Notes: generated from the sequence alone by a model not told the origin. Counted from the first letter of the stretch, positions 1-5,878 are shown. The stretch is 9,173 bases of DNA from Pyramidobacter sp. (GCA_016286835.1 JAEEUD010000055.1:1-9173), one strand, 5' to 3'. Numbers and translations: made by a program.

Positions 1-83
1 CCGAAGAGCTCCAAAAGGCAAAGGGATATCGCGCAGAGTTTTTAGGCAGAAAGGAGAACCGGAATGAGCAAGAAAAAGGTTGA
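1..83 (+). CDS. RelE/HigB-type toxin, C-terminal fragment (cut by window edge)
   Basis: The third reading frame is open from the first bases and stops with TGA at 81-83. Only about 26 residues are visible, beginning EELQKAKGYRAEF and ending NEQEKG. A basic tail with an acidic-lysine helix followed by a YRAEF-like segment is typical of the C-terminus of phage-Gp49/HigB/RelE-family toxins. In that family the toxin gene precedes the antitoxin, as here. Family members usually cleave translated mRNA at the ribosome. The frame overlaps the antitoxin start by 20 bp, which suggests translational coupling. The catalytic part lies outside the window, so the identity rests on the tail, the gene order and the overlap. 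It could instead be another short protein paired with an XRE regulator. Confidence 0.6.
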   Translation, partial: EELQKAKGYRAEFLGRKENRNEQEKG

Positions 84-369
84 TACGAGCTTTGATCATT
101 TCCTGAAGAAGCAGCTCGAAGCCCCGGATGTCAGGGCTGAATATGAAGCGCTCGAACCCGAGTTTGCTCTCATTCAGGCACTCATCGACGCGCGTGCGCA
201 GGCCGGTCTGACCCAGCAGCAGCTTTCCGCCCGCACGGGCATCGCCCAGTCGGACATCAGCAAGTTCGAGAACGGCAACGGCAACCCGTCGCTGAAAACC
301 CTGCGCCGCCTGGCGGCAGGCATGGGGATGCGGCTGTCCATCCAGTTTGAGCCGGTAACCGATCAATGA
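64..369 (+). CDS. XRE-family (HigA-like) antitoxin / transcriptional regulator
   Basis: A 101-residue protein with one helix-turn-helix domain at about residues 38-92. The recognisable core is LTQQQLSARTGIAQSDISKFE (residues 49-69), followed by GNGNPSLKTLRRLA, the classic Cro/C1 HTH_3 pattern. The N-terminal 35 residues (SFDHFLKKQLE...YEALEPEFALI) are typical of antitoxins that partner RelE/HigB toxins. The protein is expected to neutralise the toxin and to repress its own operon from a promoter that lies outside the window. The ATG at 64 follows AAGGAG (51-56) with a 7-nt spacer. The preceding toxin frame overlaps the first 20 bp. A terminator follows immediately, so this is the last gene of its operon. 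The HTH family is certain. The antitoxin role is inferred from the neighbour and the N-terminus. Confidence 0.88.
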   Translation: MSKKKVDTSFDHFLKKQLEAPDVRAEYEALEPEFALIQALIDARAQAGLTQQQLSARTGIAQSDISKFENGNGNPSLKTLRRLAAGMGMRLSIQFEPVTDQ

Positions 370-390
370 TTTGCTTAGGAATCAGTAATT

Positions 391-440
391 AAAGCCGCTC
401 TGTGCCGGATTTTACATTTCCTGCGCGGAGCGGCTTTTTC
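391..440 (+). terminator. Rho-independent terminator of the toxin-antitoxin operon
   Basis: The arms AAAGCCGCTC (391-400) and GAGCGGCTTT (428-437) are perfectly complementary over 10 bp, with a 27-nt loop and a short T run (435-439). It lies 21 bp past the antitoxin stop codon. The loop is long, but the GC core followed by T's is what an intrinsic terminator shows. It separates the toxin-antitoxin unit from the initiator gene. Confidence 0.8.
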
Positions 441-537
441 ATGCGGCAAAATACTTTTGCATCAGAGAGCTTTTCAGGAGTTCGAGTTGTTCGAGACTTT
501 TGCGGATGGCAAATTTGGATTGGAAAGGACGAAAAAT

Positions 538-573
538 CCCGGCCAAAATAAAACGCACTTTATTTTTGCCGGG
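538..573. repeat. 15-bp inverted repeat in the AT-rich spacer upstream of the initiator gene
   Basis: Arms 538-552 and 559-573 (outer parts CCCGGC / GCCGGG, inner parts AAAATAAA / TTTATTTT) pair at 14 of 15 positions around a 6-nt loop (ACGCAC). Read on the minus strand the stem is followed by ATTTTTC, so it could terminate transcription coming from the initiator side. On the plus strand it has no convincing T run. It could also be an operator or a structural element. No gene is seen in 441-723: the short frame at 457-645 has a TTG start and no ribosome-binding site. Confidence 0.6.
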
Positions 574-617
574 GTTTCGCTTCAGAATTGTGTCTTTACT
601 GATAACATATCAATCTC

Positions 618-646
618 TTGCATTTACTTTTTGTATCGGGTATAAT
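618..646 (+). promoter_or_regulatory. Sigma-70 promoter of the trfA-like gene
   Basis: A -35 hexamer TTGCAT (618-623) and a perfect -10 hexamer TATAAT (641-646) are separated by 17 bp. Transcription would begin near 653, giving a leader of about 70 nt before the ATG at 724. The spacer holds TTTACTTTTTG, which partly resembles the iteron core GGTACTTTTCG found at the origin. This raises the possibility that the initiator binds here and represses itself, but that match is weak. Confidence 0.75.
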
Positions 647-723
647 CGGGTCGTCCCCCAGAATTGTATGACTGCTTGAATGATTGCGCACAATTTGGAT
701 GATAACTCGAAAGGACTTGAAAT

Positions 724-1869
724 ATGAACGAACTGCGTCATGGCGACGATCATGATGATACCGCCGCTTTCCGCACGGCGTCCGGATCGGGACTGACCGG
801 CTACGGCGAAGCGAGCGAACGAAAGCAAATGATGACTGTTGTTTCACATGGAGCGCCCCCGGCCGGGCGTTTCCATGCGGGGCAGGGCTGCTGGCCGGAC
901 GAGCCTGCCCGCACGGGGACGATCGTCTTCGACGGGCTGGATGATCTGCCCTGTCCGGCCGATTCCGATCCGCGCACGTGGGCGAAGCTGCCGCGCGAGA
1001 TCCGCGCGGTGATCCTGAAGGCGCGCGCGGCGCACGAGCGCAGGCTGGCCCGCCGGGCGGAGAAGGGCGAAACGCTGCCGTTCCTGCGCGAAAGCGAGGG
1101 GCTGCGTGTCGAGGGCACGCCGCCGGGCATGTCGGGCGCGCCCAGGCGTCTGCTTCAGCTGCCCCTGTTTGCCGTCGTCGCGCCGGGGGCGCGGCGCGAG
1201 TGCCGCAACGAGCGTCTGCCCGGACCGGACGGCATCGAACTGTTCTACACGGGGCCGCAGCTGGACCAGCTCGACCTGACGTGCTACATGGCGGTGATGA
1301 ACCTGTACCGCGCGCGCCGGTGCGACGGTCTGTGCGGCGTCAGTCTCTCGCTGTACATGCTCCTGCGCGAGCTGGGGCAGTGCAACGGCAAGAGCGGCCG
1401 TCTCGCGGCGCTGGAGCGGCTGCGGCGTCTCGGCACGGGCGTGATCACGCTGGTCATCGGCGGGCAGCGCTGGACGGGCACGCTCCTGAACGTGTACGAG
1501 AACGAGGCGCGCGGGCGCCTGTGGGTGGAGCCGGGACGCGAGTTCCAGCCGTTCTTCCTCGGGGCCGAATGGCAGCGTCTGGAATGGAACGTGCGTCTGG
1601 CGCTGGGGCGCGATCAGCTGGCTCTGGCGCTGTGGAGCTATTTCCGCACGTTCGCGCATCCGTTCCCGGTGAAGATCGCCACGCTGCGCGAGCGCGTCGG
1701 CAGCGACGCGAGGGATCTGGTCCATTTCCGCAGCCGCGTGAAAATGGCGATGGGGAAGGTCGCCGCGACGCTTGCGAAAGAACAGGGCGCCCGTTTCTCC
1801 TGGTCCGTCGACGCGAACGACTGTCTCTGCGTCGAATGGGACGAGGGGAAGAAGCGTCAGGGATCATAA
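724..1869 (+). CDS. trfA: TrfA-like plasmid replication initiator protein
   Basis: A 381-residue protein whose C-terminal two thirds resembles TrfA of RK2/IncP plasmids. Recognisable segments are LPLFAVV (146-152), GIELFYTGPQLDQLDL (170-185), a region around YMLLRELG (211-218) and RLAALERLRRLGTG (226-239), and YFRTFAHPFPVKIATLRE (306-323). The last resembles the segment ending in PYPVKVETLRE of TrfA. These proteins bind iterons through paired winged-helix domains and recruit DnaA and the helicase. Five iterons and a DnaA box lie just downstream, which supports the assignment. The ATG at 724 follows AAAGGA (710-715) with an 8-nt spacer. The roughly 140-residue N-terminal part is low-complexity and not recognisable. 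A Met-Met pair at 36-37 could be a second start, recalling the two forms of RK2 TrfA. The gene uses G-ending codons more freely than the transporter genes. Family assignment is from remembered similarity, not a search. Confidence 0.85.
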   Translation: MNELRHGDDHDDTAAFRTASGSGLTGYGEASERKQMMTVVSHGAPPAGRFHAGQGCWPDEPARTGTIVFDGLDDLPCPADSDPRTWAKLPREIRAVILKARAAHERRLARRAEKGETLPFLRESEGLRVEGTPPGMSGAPRRLLQLPLFAVVAPGARRECRNERLPGPDGIELFYTGPQLDQLDLTCYMAVMNLYRARRCDGLCGVSLSLYMLLRELGQCNGKSGRLAALERLRRLGTGVITLVIGGQRWTGTLLNVYENEARGRLWVEPGREFQPFFLGAEWQRLEWNVRLALGRDQLALALWSYFRTFAHPFPVKIATLRERVGSDARDLVHFRSRVKMAMGKVAATLAKEQGARFSWSVDANDCLCVEWDEGKKRQGS

Positions 1870-1877
1870 AATCAACC

Positions 1878-1923
1878 GAGTCTGCGCGGATCTTGCTGTT
1901 TTTTCGCGCAGGCTCTTTTTTTT
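1878..1923 (+). terminator. Rho-independent terminator of the trfA-like gene
   Basis: Arms GAGTCTGCGCG (1878-1888) and CGCGCAGGCTC (1905-1915) form an 11-bp stem with one G-U pair and a 16-nt loop. Eight T's follow (1916-1923). It begins 9 bp after the stop codon, and its T run ends two bases before the first iteron. It should therefore keep initiator transcription out of the origin. Confidence 0.9.
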
Positions 1924-1925
1924 GA

Positions 1926-2029
1926 CCGGTACTTTTCCGCGGAAAATCAGGTACTTTTCGCGGAGCGCCGGGTACTTTGCCCGGACGAAACAGGTGCTTT
2001 GCGCGGATCATCCGGGTACTTCACGGGGA
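1926..2029 (+). repeat. Array of five 17-18 bp iterons
   Basis: Direct repeats sit at 1926-1943, 1948-1964, 1969-1985, 1991-2007 and 2013-2029, with consensus CRGGTACTTTKCSCGGA. The invariant GGT starts at 1928, 1950, 1971, 1993 and 2015, so the spacing is 22, 21, 22 and 22 bp, about two helical turns. This matches the arrangement of initiator-bound iterons in plasmid origins. The first copy carries one extra C. The fourth has GGTGC in place of GGTAC. The fifth is the most diverged (TTCACGGGGA end). Confidence 0.9.
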
Positions 2030-2042
2030 TCTTTGCAAAGAT
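2029..2042. repeat. 14-bp perfect palindrome next to the last iteron
   Basis: ATCTTTGCAAAGAT is its own reverse complement and begins on the last base of iteron 5. It could bind a dimeric protein, for example the dimer form of the initiator or a host factor. It contains no recognised named site, so its role is unknown. Confidence 0.5.
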
Positions 2043-2074
2043 GCCAAACCGCGCGGCGCGCGGCCGTCGCCGGG

Positions 2075-2083
2075 TTATCCACA
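2075..2083 (+). promoter_or_regulatory. DnaA box
   Basis: TTATCCACA matches the bacterial DnaA-box consensus exactly and lies 46 bp past the last iteron, where host DnaA would be expected to help open an iteron origin. A weaker candidate, TTATCCGGA (7 of 9 matches), follows at 2099-2107. Confidence 0.8.
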
Positions 2084-2171
2084 GCTCCCTAACCGGTTTT
2101 ATCCGGATATAACCACGCGCCCGTTTTTCCCCGCGACTTTCGAGATTCAGTGCATATCGCACGGGACAACC

Positions 2172-2200
2172 TTGACGGTTTGGGAAAAATGACCGATAAT
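2172..2200 (+). promoter_or_regulatory. Sigma-70 promoter of the peptide-transporter operon
   Basis: TTGACG (2172-2177) and GATAAT (2195-2200) are separated by 17 bp, each one base from consensus. Transcription should start near 2207, leaving an untranslated leader of about 180 nt before the binding-protein ATG at 2389. The promoter lies about 60 bp beyond the origin region, so it would fire away from the origin. Confidence 0.78.
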
Positions 2201-2206
2201 AAGCGA

Positions 2207-2388
2207 GCGGAAGTTTAAATCTTTTCTTTGTCTGCGCGTTCAGTCGCCGGGGAAACGGCCGAAGCCGCGCTCAAAGAGGGGAGAGCTCCGCAATGGAGTG
2301 GTTTCAGGTTCGCGGGATGAGCACGGCGCTGGCGCCTGCGGGCTTTTTGTTTTGGACAGCGCACATTTTGAAGGGGGTTATCTGAGAC
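2207..2388 (+). promoter_or_regulatory. Long 5' leader with possible upstream ORF and attenuator-like hairpin
   Basis: An ATG at 2293, preceded by GAGGGGAG about 9 nt upstream, opens a 30-codon frame (MEWFQVRGMSTALAPAGF...) that ends in TGA at 2383-2385, three bases before the binding-protein ATG. Inside that frame GGCG (2325-2328) pairs with CGCC (2333-2336), extended by GCA/TGC across a one-base bulge. This is followed after GGGC by a T-rich run (2344-2352). A leader peptide that overlaps a terminator-like hairpin would fit attenuation or translational coupling. No known riboswitch class is recognised. The sequence shows the pieces; the regulation is inference. Confidence 0.4.
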
Positions 2389-3909
2389 ATGAAAAAGAGA
2401 GCGGTATTTGCGCTTGCGGCGCTGGTTCTGGGCCTTGCTGCCGCGTCGGCCCTGGCTGCCAAGGATCGTCTGATCGTCGCCGATCAGTACGACGCCACGA
2501 CGATGGACCCGATCGGCCACAATGACGTTCCCAGCTCGCGCTGCTGCTTCGAGCTGTACGACACGCTGATCTTCCGCGACAAGGACGGCAACCTCGTTCC
2601 CGGCCTGGCCGAGAGCTGGGAGTTCCTGTCGCCCACCGAGTACAAGTTCGTGCTCCGCAAGGGCGTCAAGTTCCACAACGGCGAAGAGCTGAAGGCCAGC
2701 GACGTGCGCTACACGATCATGCGCGCCACCACCGACAAGGGCGCCAAGATCCGCACCTACTCGCAGAACGTCGCCGACGTGAAGGTCCTTGACGACTACA
2801 CCGTCGTCGTCGTGCTGAAGAAGCCCGACTACTCGTTCTTCGGCTCGCTCACGCACAGCTGGGGCTCGATCCTCAACGAGAAGGCCACCGAGGCCGCCGG
2901 CGACAGCTACGGCACGCCCGGCTCGCCCGCCGTGGGCACCGGTCCGTTCAAGTTCGTGAAGTGGGAGAAGAGCAACAAGTACATCCTTGAGCGCAACGAC
3001 GACTTCTGGGGCAAGAAGCCCGCGTACAAGTACCTTGAAGTCCGCGCCATCCCCGAGCCCACGAACCGCACGATCGAGCTCGAGACCAAGGGCGTCGACA
3101 TCGCTTACCCGATCATCGGCAACGACATCAACCGCATCCGTGACAACGAGCAGCTGACGCTCTACAAGGAGCCCCAGTCGTCGATCACCTACCTCGGCTT
3201 CAACGTCACCAAGCCTCCGTTCACCGACGTGCGCGTGCGCAAGGCCATCCGTGCCGCGCTCGACACGACCCTGATCCACAAGGCCGTCTGGGAGCGTCTG
3301 GCCAAGGTCGGCATGGTCCCCACGACCCTCGTGCCCATCGCCATCACCTACTCGATCGGCAAGGAAGTGCCCGAGCACAAGCAGGACCTCGAGCTTGCCA
3401 AGAAGCTTCTGGCCGAGGCCGGTTTCCCCAACGGCTTCAAGTGCGAGATCTGGACGAACGAGCGCAAGGAGCGCATCGACATGGCTCAGATCATGCAGGC
3501 TCAGCTTGAGGAAGTCGGCATCAAGGCCGAGATCAAGGTCCTCGAGTGGGGCGCGTACCTGAACGGTCTTCAGGAGCAGAAGCACGACATGTTCGAGCTG
3601 GGCTGGGTGTCTTCGGTGCCCGATCCCAACTTCGCCATCAGCGGTCTGCTTGAGACCAAGGCCGGCTCCAACTACACGTTCAGCAGCGATCCCAAGCTCG
3701 ACGAGCTGCTTGCCAAGGGCCGCGAGACGCCCGACGGCCCCGAGCGCGCCGAGATCTACAAGCAGGCTCAGCTCGAGATCAACGAGTACTGCCCGATGGT
3801 CTTCCTGCACAACGACGAATCCGTCGCCGGCTCGCAGAAGAACGTGAAGGGCTTCGCCCCCGCCGGCAACGAGACGCACTCGTTCCGCGACGTGTACTTC
3901 GAGGACTAA
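2389..3909 (+). CDS. Periplasmic peptide-binding protein of an ABC importer (SBP family 5)
   Basis: A 506-residue extracytoplasmic solute-binding protein of family 5 (DppA/OppA type), which captures peptides and delivers them to the permease pair encoded downstream. Residues 1-23 form a signal peptide (MKKR, hydrophobic stretch, then SALA before AKD). There is no lipobox cysteine, so the protein should be soluble in the periplasm of a diderm cell. The family signature region is at about 72-112 (GLAESWEF, YKFVLRKGVKFHNGEE, ASDVRYTI), and VGTGPFKFVKWEKSNKY follows in the middle. Residues C52-C53 are a vicinal cysteine pair in the mature protein. ATG 2389 follows AAGGGGG (2371-2377) with a somewhat long 11-nt spacer. 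Codon use is strongly biased to C-ending codons, suggesting high expression. Members can also bind nickel, heme or sugars, so the substrate is inferred from the family and from the pepT neighbour. Confidence 0.93.
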   Translation: MKKRAVFALAALVLGLAAASALAAKDRLIVADQYDATTMDPIGHNDVPSSRCCFELYDTLIFRDKDGNLVPGLAESWEFLSPTEYKFVLRKGVKFHNGEELKASDVRYTIMRATTDKGAKIRTYSQNVADVKVLDDYTVVVVLKKPDYSFFGSLTHSWGSILNEKATEAAGDSYGTPGSPAVGTGPFKFVKWEKSNKYILERNDDFWGKKPAYKYLEVRAIPEPTNRTIELETKGVDIAYPIIGNDINRIRDNEQLTLYKEPQSSITYLGFNVTKPPFTDVRVRKAIRAALDTTLIHKAVWERLAKVGMVPTTLVPIAITYSIGKEVPEHKQDLELAKKLLAEAGFPNGFKCEIWTNERKERIDMAQIMQAQLEEVGIKAEIKVLEWGAYLNGLQEQKHDMFELGWVSSVPDPNFAISGLLETKAGSNYTFSSDPKLDELLAKGRETPDGPERAEIYKQAQLEINEYCPMVFLHNDESVAGSQKNVKGFAPAGNETHSFRDVYFED

Positions 3910-3944
3910 GTCCCGATCGACAATCAGCAACTGGCACGTTAACG

Positions 3945-3982
3945 AAAAGCAGGGGAAATTTCCCAATTTCCCCTGCTTTTTT
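3945..3982 (+). terminator. Perfect 16-bp hairpin between binding-protein and permease genes
   Basis: Arms 3945-3960 (AAAAGCAGGGGAAATT) and 3965-3980 (AATTTCCCCTGCTTTT) are exactly complementary around the loop TCCC, with a T run at the 3' end. It lies 35 bp past the binding-protein stop, before the permease start at 4045. In ABC-importer operons such a structure commonly causes partial termination or protects the upstream mRNA, so the binding protein is made in excess over the membrane parts. No convincing new promoter was seen between it and the permease gene. Confidence 0.85.
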
Positions 3983-4044
3983 CACAATTTTTCCGCGTGA
4001 GCGCCGCCGTTTCGCGCGCGCTCATACGAAAGGCAGGTAAGTCG

Positions 4045-4974
4045 ATGTTACGCTACATTTTCCGCCGTGTGCTGTTCCTCATCCCGGTGCTGGTCGGCGT
4101 CGCCTTCTGCGTGTTCCTGCTGCTCTATCTCACGCCCGGAGACCCGGCCAAGATGGTCCTCGGCGACCTGGCCACGGAACAGGCCATTCAGGAATTCCGC
4201 GAGAAGGAAGGCTTGAACGATCCGTTCTGGATCCGTTTCGGCAAATATCTCTACAAGGCTGTCGTCAAGGGCGACATCGGCCGCTCCTACTCGTCCAAGA
4301 CTCCCGTCATGCACGAGCTGCTGGCCGCGTTCCCGGCGACGATCAAACTTTCAGGGTTCGCGATGTTCATAGCCGTTTTAGTCGGCATACCATGCGGGAT
4401 CATCTCGGCCATCAAGCAGTATTCCATATTCGACACGGTGACGATGATCTTCGCGATGATCGGCCTGTCGATGCCGGTGTTCTGGCTGGGGCTGCTGCTG
4501 ATCCTGCTGTTCTCGGTCCATCTGCGCTGGCTGCCGTCGTCAGGCTTTGACAGCTTCAAGGCCATGATCCTGCCGTCGTTCGCCCTTTCGGCGCAGGCCA
4601 TCTCGATGGTCACGCGCATGACCCGTTCGTCGATGCTCGAAGTCATCCGCGCCGACTACATCCGCACCGTCCGCGCCAAGGGCCAGACGGAACGCGTCGT
4701 CATCTGGGGACACGCGCTGCACAACGCGCTCATCCCCGTCGTCACGATCGTCGGCCTGCAGTTCGGCCACCTGCTCTGCGGCGCCATGCTGACGGAGTCG
4801 ATCTTCGCCGTGCCCGGCGTCGGCCGCCTGATGGTCACGTCGATCATGGCCCGCGACTATCCGATGGTGCAGGGCGCGGTGCTCTTCGTGGCCACGGCGT
4901 TCAGCTTCGTCAATCTGCTGGTCGATATCCTCTACGCCTATGTCGATCCGCGGATCAAGGCGCAGTACAAGTAA
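4045..4974 (+). CDS. Peptide ABC transporter permease, DppB/OppB type
   Basis: A 309-residue inner-membrane permease that forms half of the translocation channel with the next gene product. The N-terminus MLRYIFRRVLFLIPVLVGV with the following TPGDP motif (about residues 30-34) is the standard DppB/OppB opening. Further hydrophobic segments lie near 102-123, 130-160, 172-190, 228-250 and 275-302. The EAA loop that contacts the ATPase is at about 205-237 (YIRTVRAKG, then HALHNALIPV). The ATG at 4045 was chosen over a GTG at 3997. The GTG has no ribosome-binding site and would add 16 residues before the conserved start, whereas AGGCAGG (4031-4037) precedes the ATG by 7 nt. Length matches the family. 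Specificity (dipeptide or longer peptide) cannot be read from this subunit. Confidence 0.93.
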   Translation: MLRYIFRRVLFLIPVLVGVAFCVFLLLYLTPGDPAKMVLGDLATEQAIQEFREKEGLNDPFWIRFGKYLYKAVVKGDIGRSYSSKTPVMHELLAAFPATIKLSGFAMFIAVLVGIPCGIISAIKQYSIFDTVTMIFAMIGLSMPVFWLGLLLILLFSVHLRWLPSSGFDSFKAMILPSFALSAQAISMVTRMTRSSMLEVIRADYIRTVRAKGQTERVVIWGHALHNALIPVVTIVGLQFGHLLCGAMLTESIFAVPGVGRLMVTSIMARDYPMVQGAVLFVATAFSFVNLLVDILYAYVDPRIKAQYK

Positions 4975-4986
4975 GGGGGGATTTCT

Positions 4987-5865
4987 GTGGCTGATCTGAA
5001 AAACTCGGAGCCGGTCCGCAAGCAGCGCGGGCCGTTCGCCGAGGTCATGCACCGCCTGAGCAGAAGTCCTCTGGCGATGTTCGGCCTGGCGTTCATCATG
5101 CTGCTCGTCTTCTGCGCCATCTTTGCCGAATGGCTGGCGCCGTATCCGTTCGCCAAGCAGAATCTGCTGCACATGTTTGAGCTGCCGTCGTCCAAGTACC
5201 TGCTCGGCACCGACGAGTTCGGGCGCGACATCCTCAGCCGCCTCATCTTCGGCGCGCGCGTCTCGCTCCAGGTGGGCTTCATCGCCGTGGGCATCTCGCT
5301 CGTCGTCGGCGGCCTGCTGGGCGCCTTCGCCGGTTTCTACGGCGGCTGGCTGGACAACCTCATCATGCGCGTCATGGACGTGCTCCTTTCCGTGCCGCAG
5401 ACGCTGCTGGCCATCGCCATCGCCGCGGCTCTGGGACCCGGCCTGTACAACCTGATGATCGCCGTCGGCATCTCCGCCGTGCCCAACTACGCGCGCATCG
5501 TGCGCGGTTCCGTGCTGTCCATCCGCGGCATGGAATACGTTGAAGCGGCGCGCGCCGTCGGCTCGTCCGACCTGCGCATCATCCTGCGCCACATCATCCC
5601 CAACAGCATGGCGCCGATCATCGTCCAGTCCACGCTGGGCGTGGCTTCGGCCATCCTCAACGCCGCGGGCCTGTCGTTCATCGGCCTCGGCATCCAGCCG
5701 CCCAACCCCGAGTGGGGCGCGATGCTGTCCGGCGGCCGTCAGTACATCCGCGACTTCCCGCACCTGACGCTCTATCCCGGCCTGGCGATCATGCTCACGA
5801 TCCTGGCGCTGAACTTCCTCGGCGACGGTCTGCGCGACGCGCTCGACCCGAAACTGAAACGCTAA
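4987..5865 (+). CDS. Peptide ABC transporter permease, DppC/OppC type
   Basis: A 292-residue inner-membrane partner of the preceding permease. It has a cytoplasmic N-terminus, a first membrane segment at about 29-50, and the conserved periplasmic stretch LLGTDEFGRDILSRLIFGAR (72-91) that marks DppC/OppC proteins. The EAA loop is at about 183-213 (EYVEAARAVGSS...HIIPNSMAPIIV), and the LSFIGLGIQPPNPEWG segment (229-244) is also typical. It starts with GTG, preceded by AGGGGGG (4974-4980) with a 6-nt spacer. The gap to the upstream stop is 12 bp and to the downstream start 13 bp, so the genes are co-transcribed and probably translationally coupled. Confidence 0.94.
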   Translation: MADLKNSEPVRKQRGPFAEVMHRLSRSPLAMFGLAFIMLLVFCAIFAEWLAPYPFAKQNLLHMFELPSSKYLLGTDEFGRDILSRLIFGARVSLQVGFIAVGISLVVGGLLGAFAGFYGGWLDNLIMRVMDVLLSVPQTLLAIAIAAALGPGLYNLMIAVGISAVPNYARIVRGSVLSIRGMEYVEAARAVGSSDLRIILRHIIPNSMAPIIVQSTLGVASAILNAAGLSFIGLGIQPPNPEWGAMLSGGRQYIRDFPHLTLYPGLAIMLTILALNFLGDGLRDALDPKLKR

Positions 5866-5878
5866 AGGGGGGCGGACC

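Larger units (their letters stand above)
1924..2110. other. Iteron-type replication origin (oriV-like)
   Basis: This intergenic region combines the expected parts of an initiator-dependent plasmid origin. They are five direct iterons (1926-2029), a 14-bp palindrome (2029-2042), a GC-rich stretch (2050-2070), a perfect DnaA box (2075-2083), and AT-richer sequence with two 8-bp palindromes, AACCGGTT (2091-2098) and ATCCGGAT (2101-2108). The last part may be the unwinding region, although it is only moderately AT-rich. The initiator gene lies directly upstream. No partition gene, mobilisation gene or oriT is visible. Whether this origin is active, or is a remnant in a chromosome, cannot be told from sequence. 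Confidence 0.78.

Noticed and set aside
457..645. 62-codon plus-strand frame in the AT-rich spacer
   Set aside because: It has a TTG start with no ribosome-binding site, spans the inverted repeat, and ends inside the initiator-gene promoter.
844..1725. 293-codon minus-strand frame and a 315-codon +1 frame (978-1925) over the initiator gene
   Set aside because: Both are low-complexity R/A/P/Q-rich shadows. The 381-residue frame has the TrfA-like motifs, a promoter, a ribosome-binding site and a terminator.
1909..1925. Possible sixth iteron (CAGGCTCTTTTTTTGAC)
   Set aside because: It is part of the terminator stem and T run, and lies 17 bp from iteron 1, out of the 21-22 bp phase.
1947..2192. 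Short frames on both strands over the origin
   Set aside because: They run through the iterons and DnaA box, and no ribosome-binding site or protein similarity is visible.
2207..2388. Known riboswitch or T-box in the transporter leader
   Set aside because: I could not find the conserved cores of T-box, glycine, SAM, guanidine or c-di-GMP elements, so only a generic leader is claimed.
3997..4044. GTG start adding 16 residues to the first permease
   Set aside because: There is no ribosome-binding site, it lies just after the hairpin, and the conserved family N-terminus begins at the ATG at 4045.
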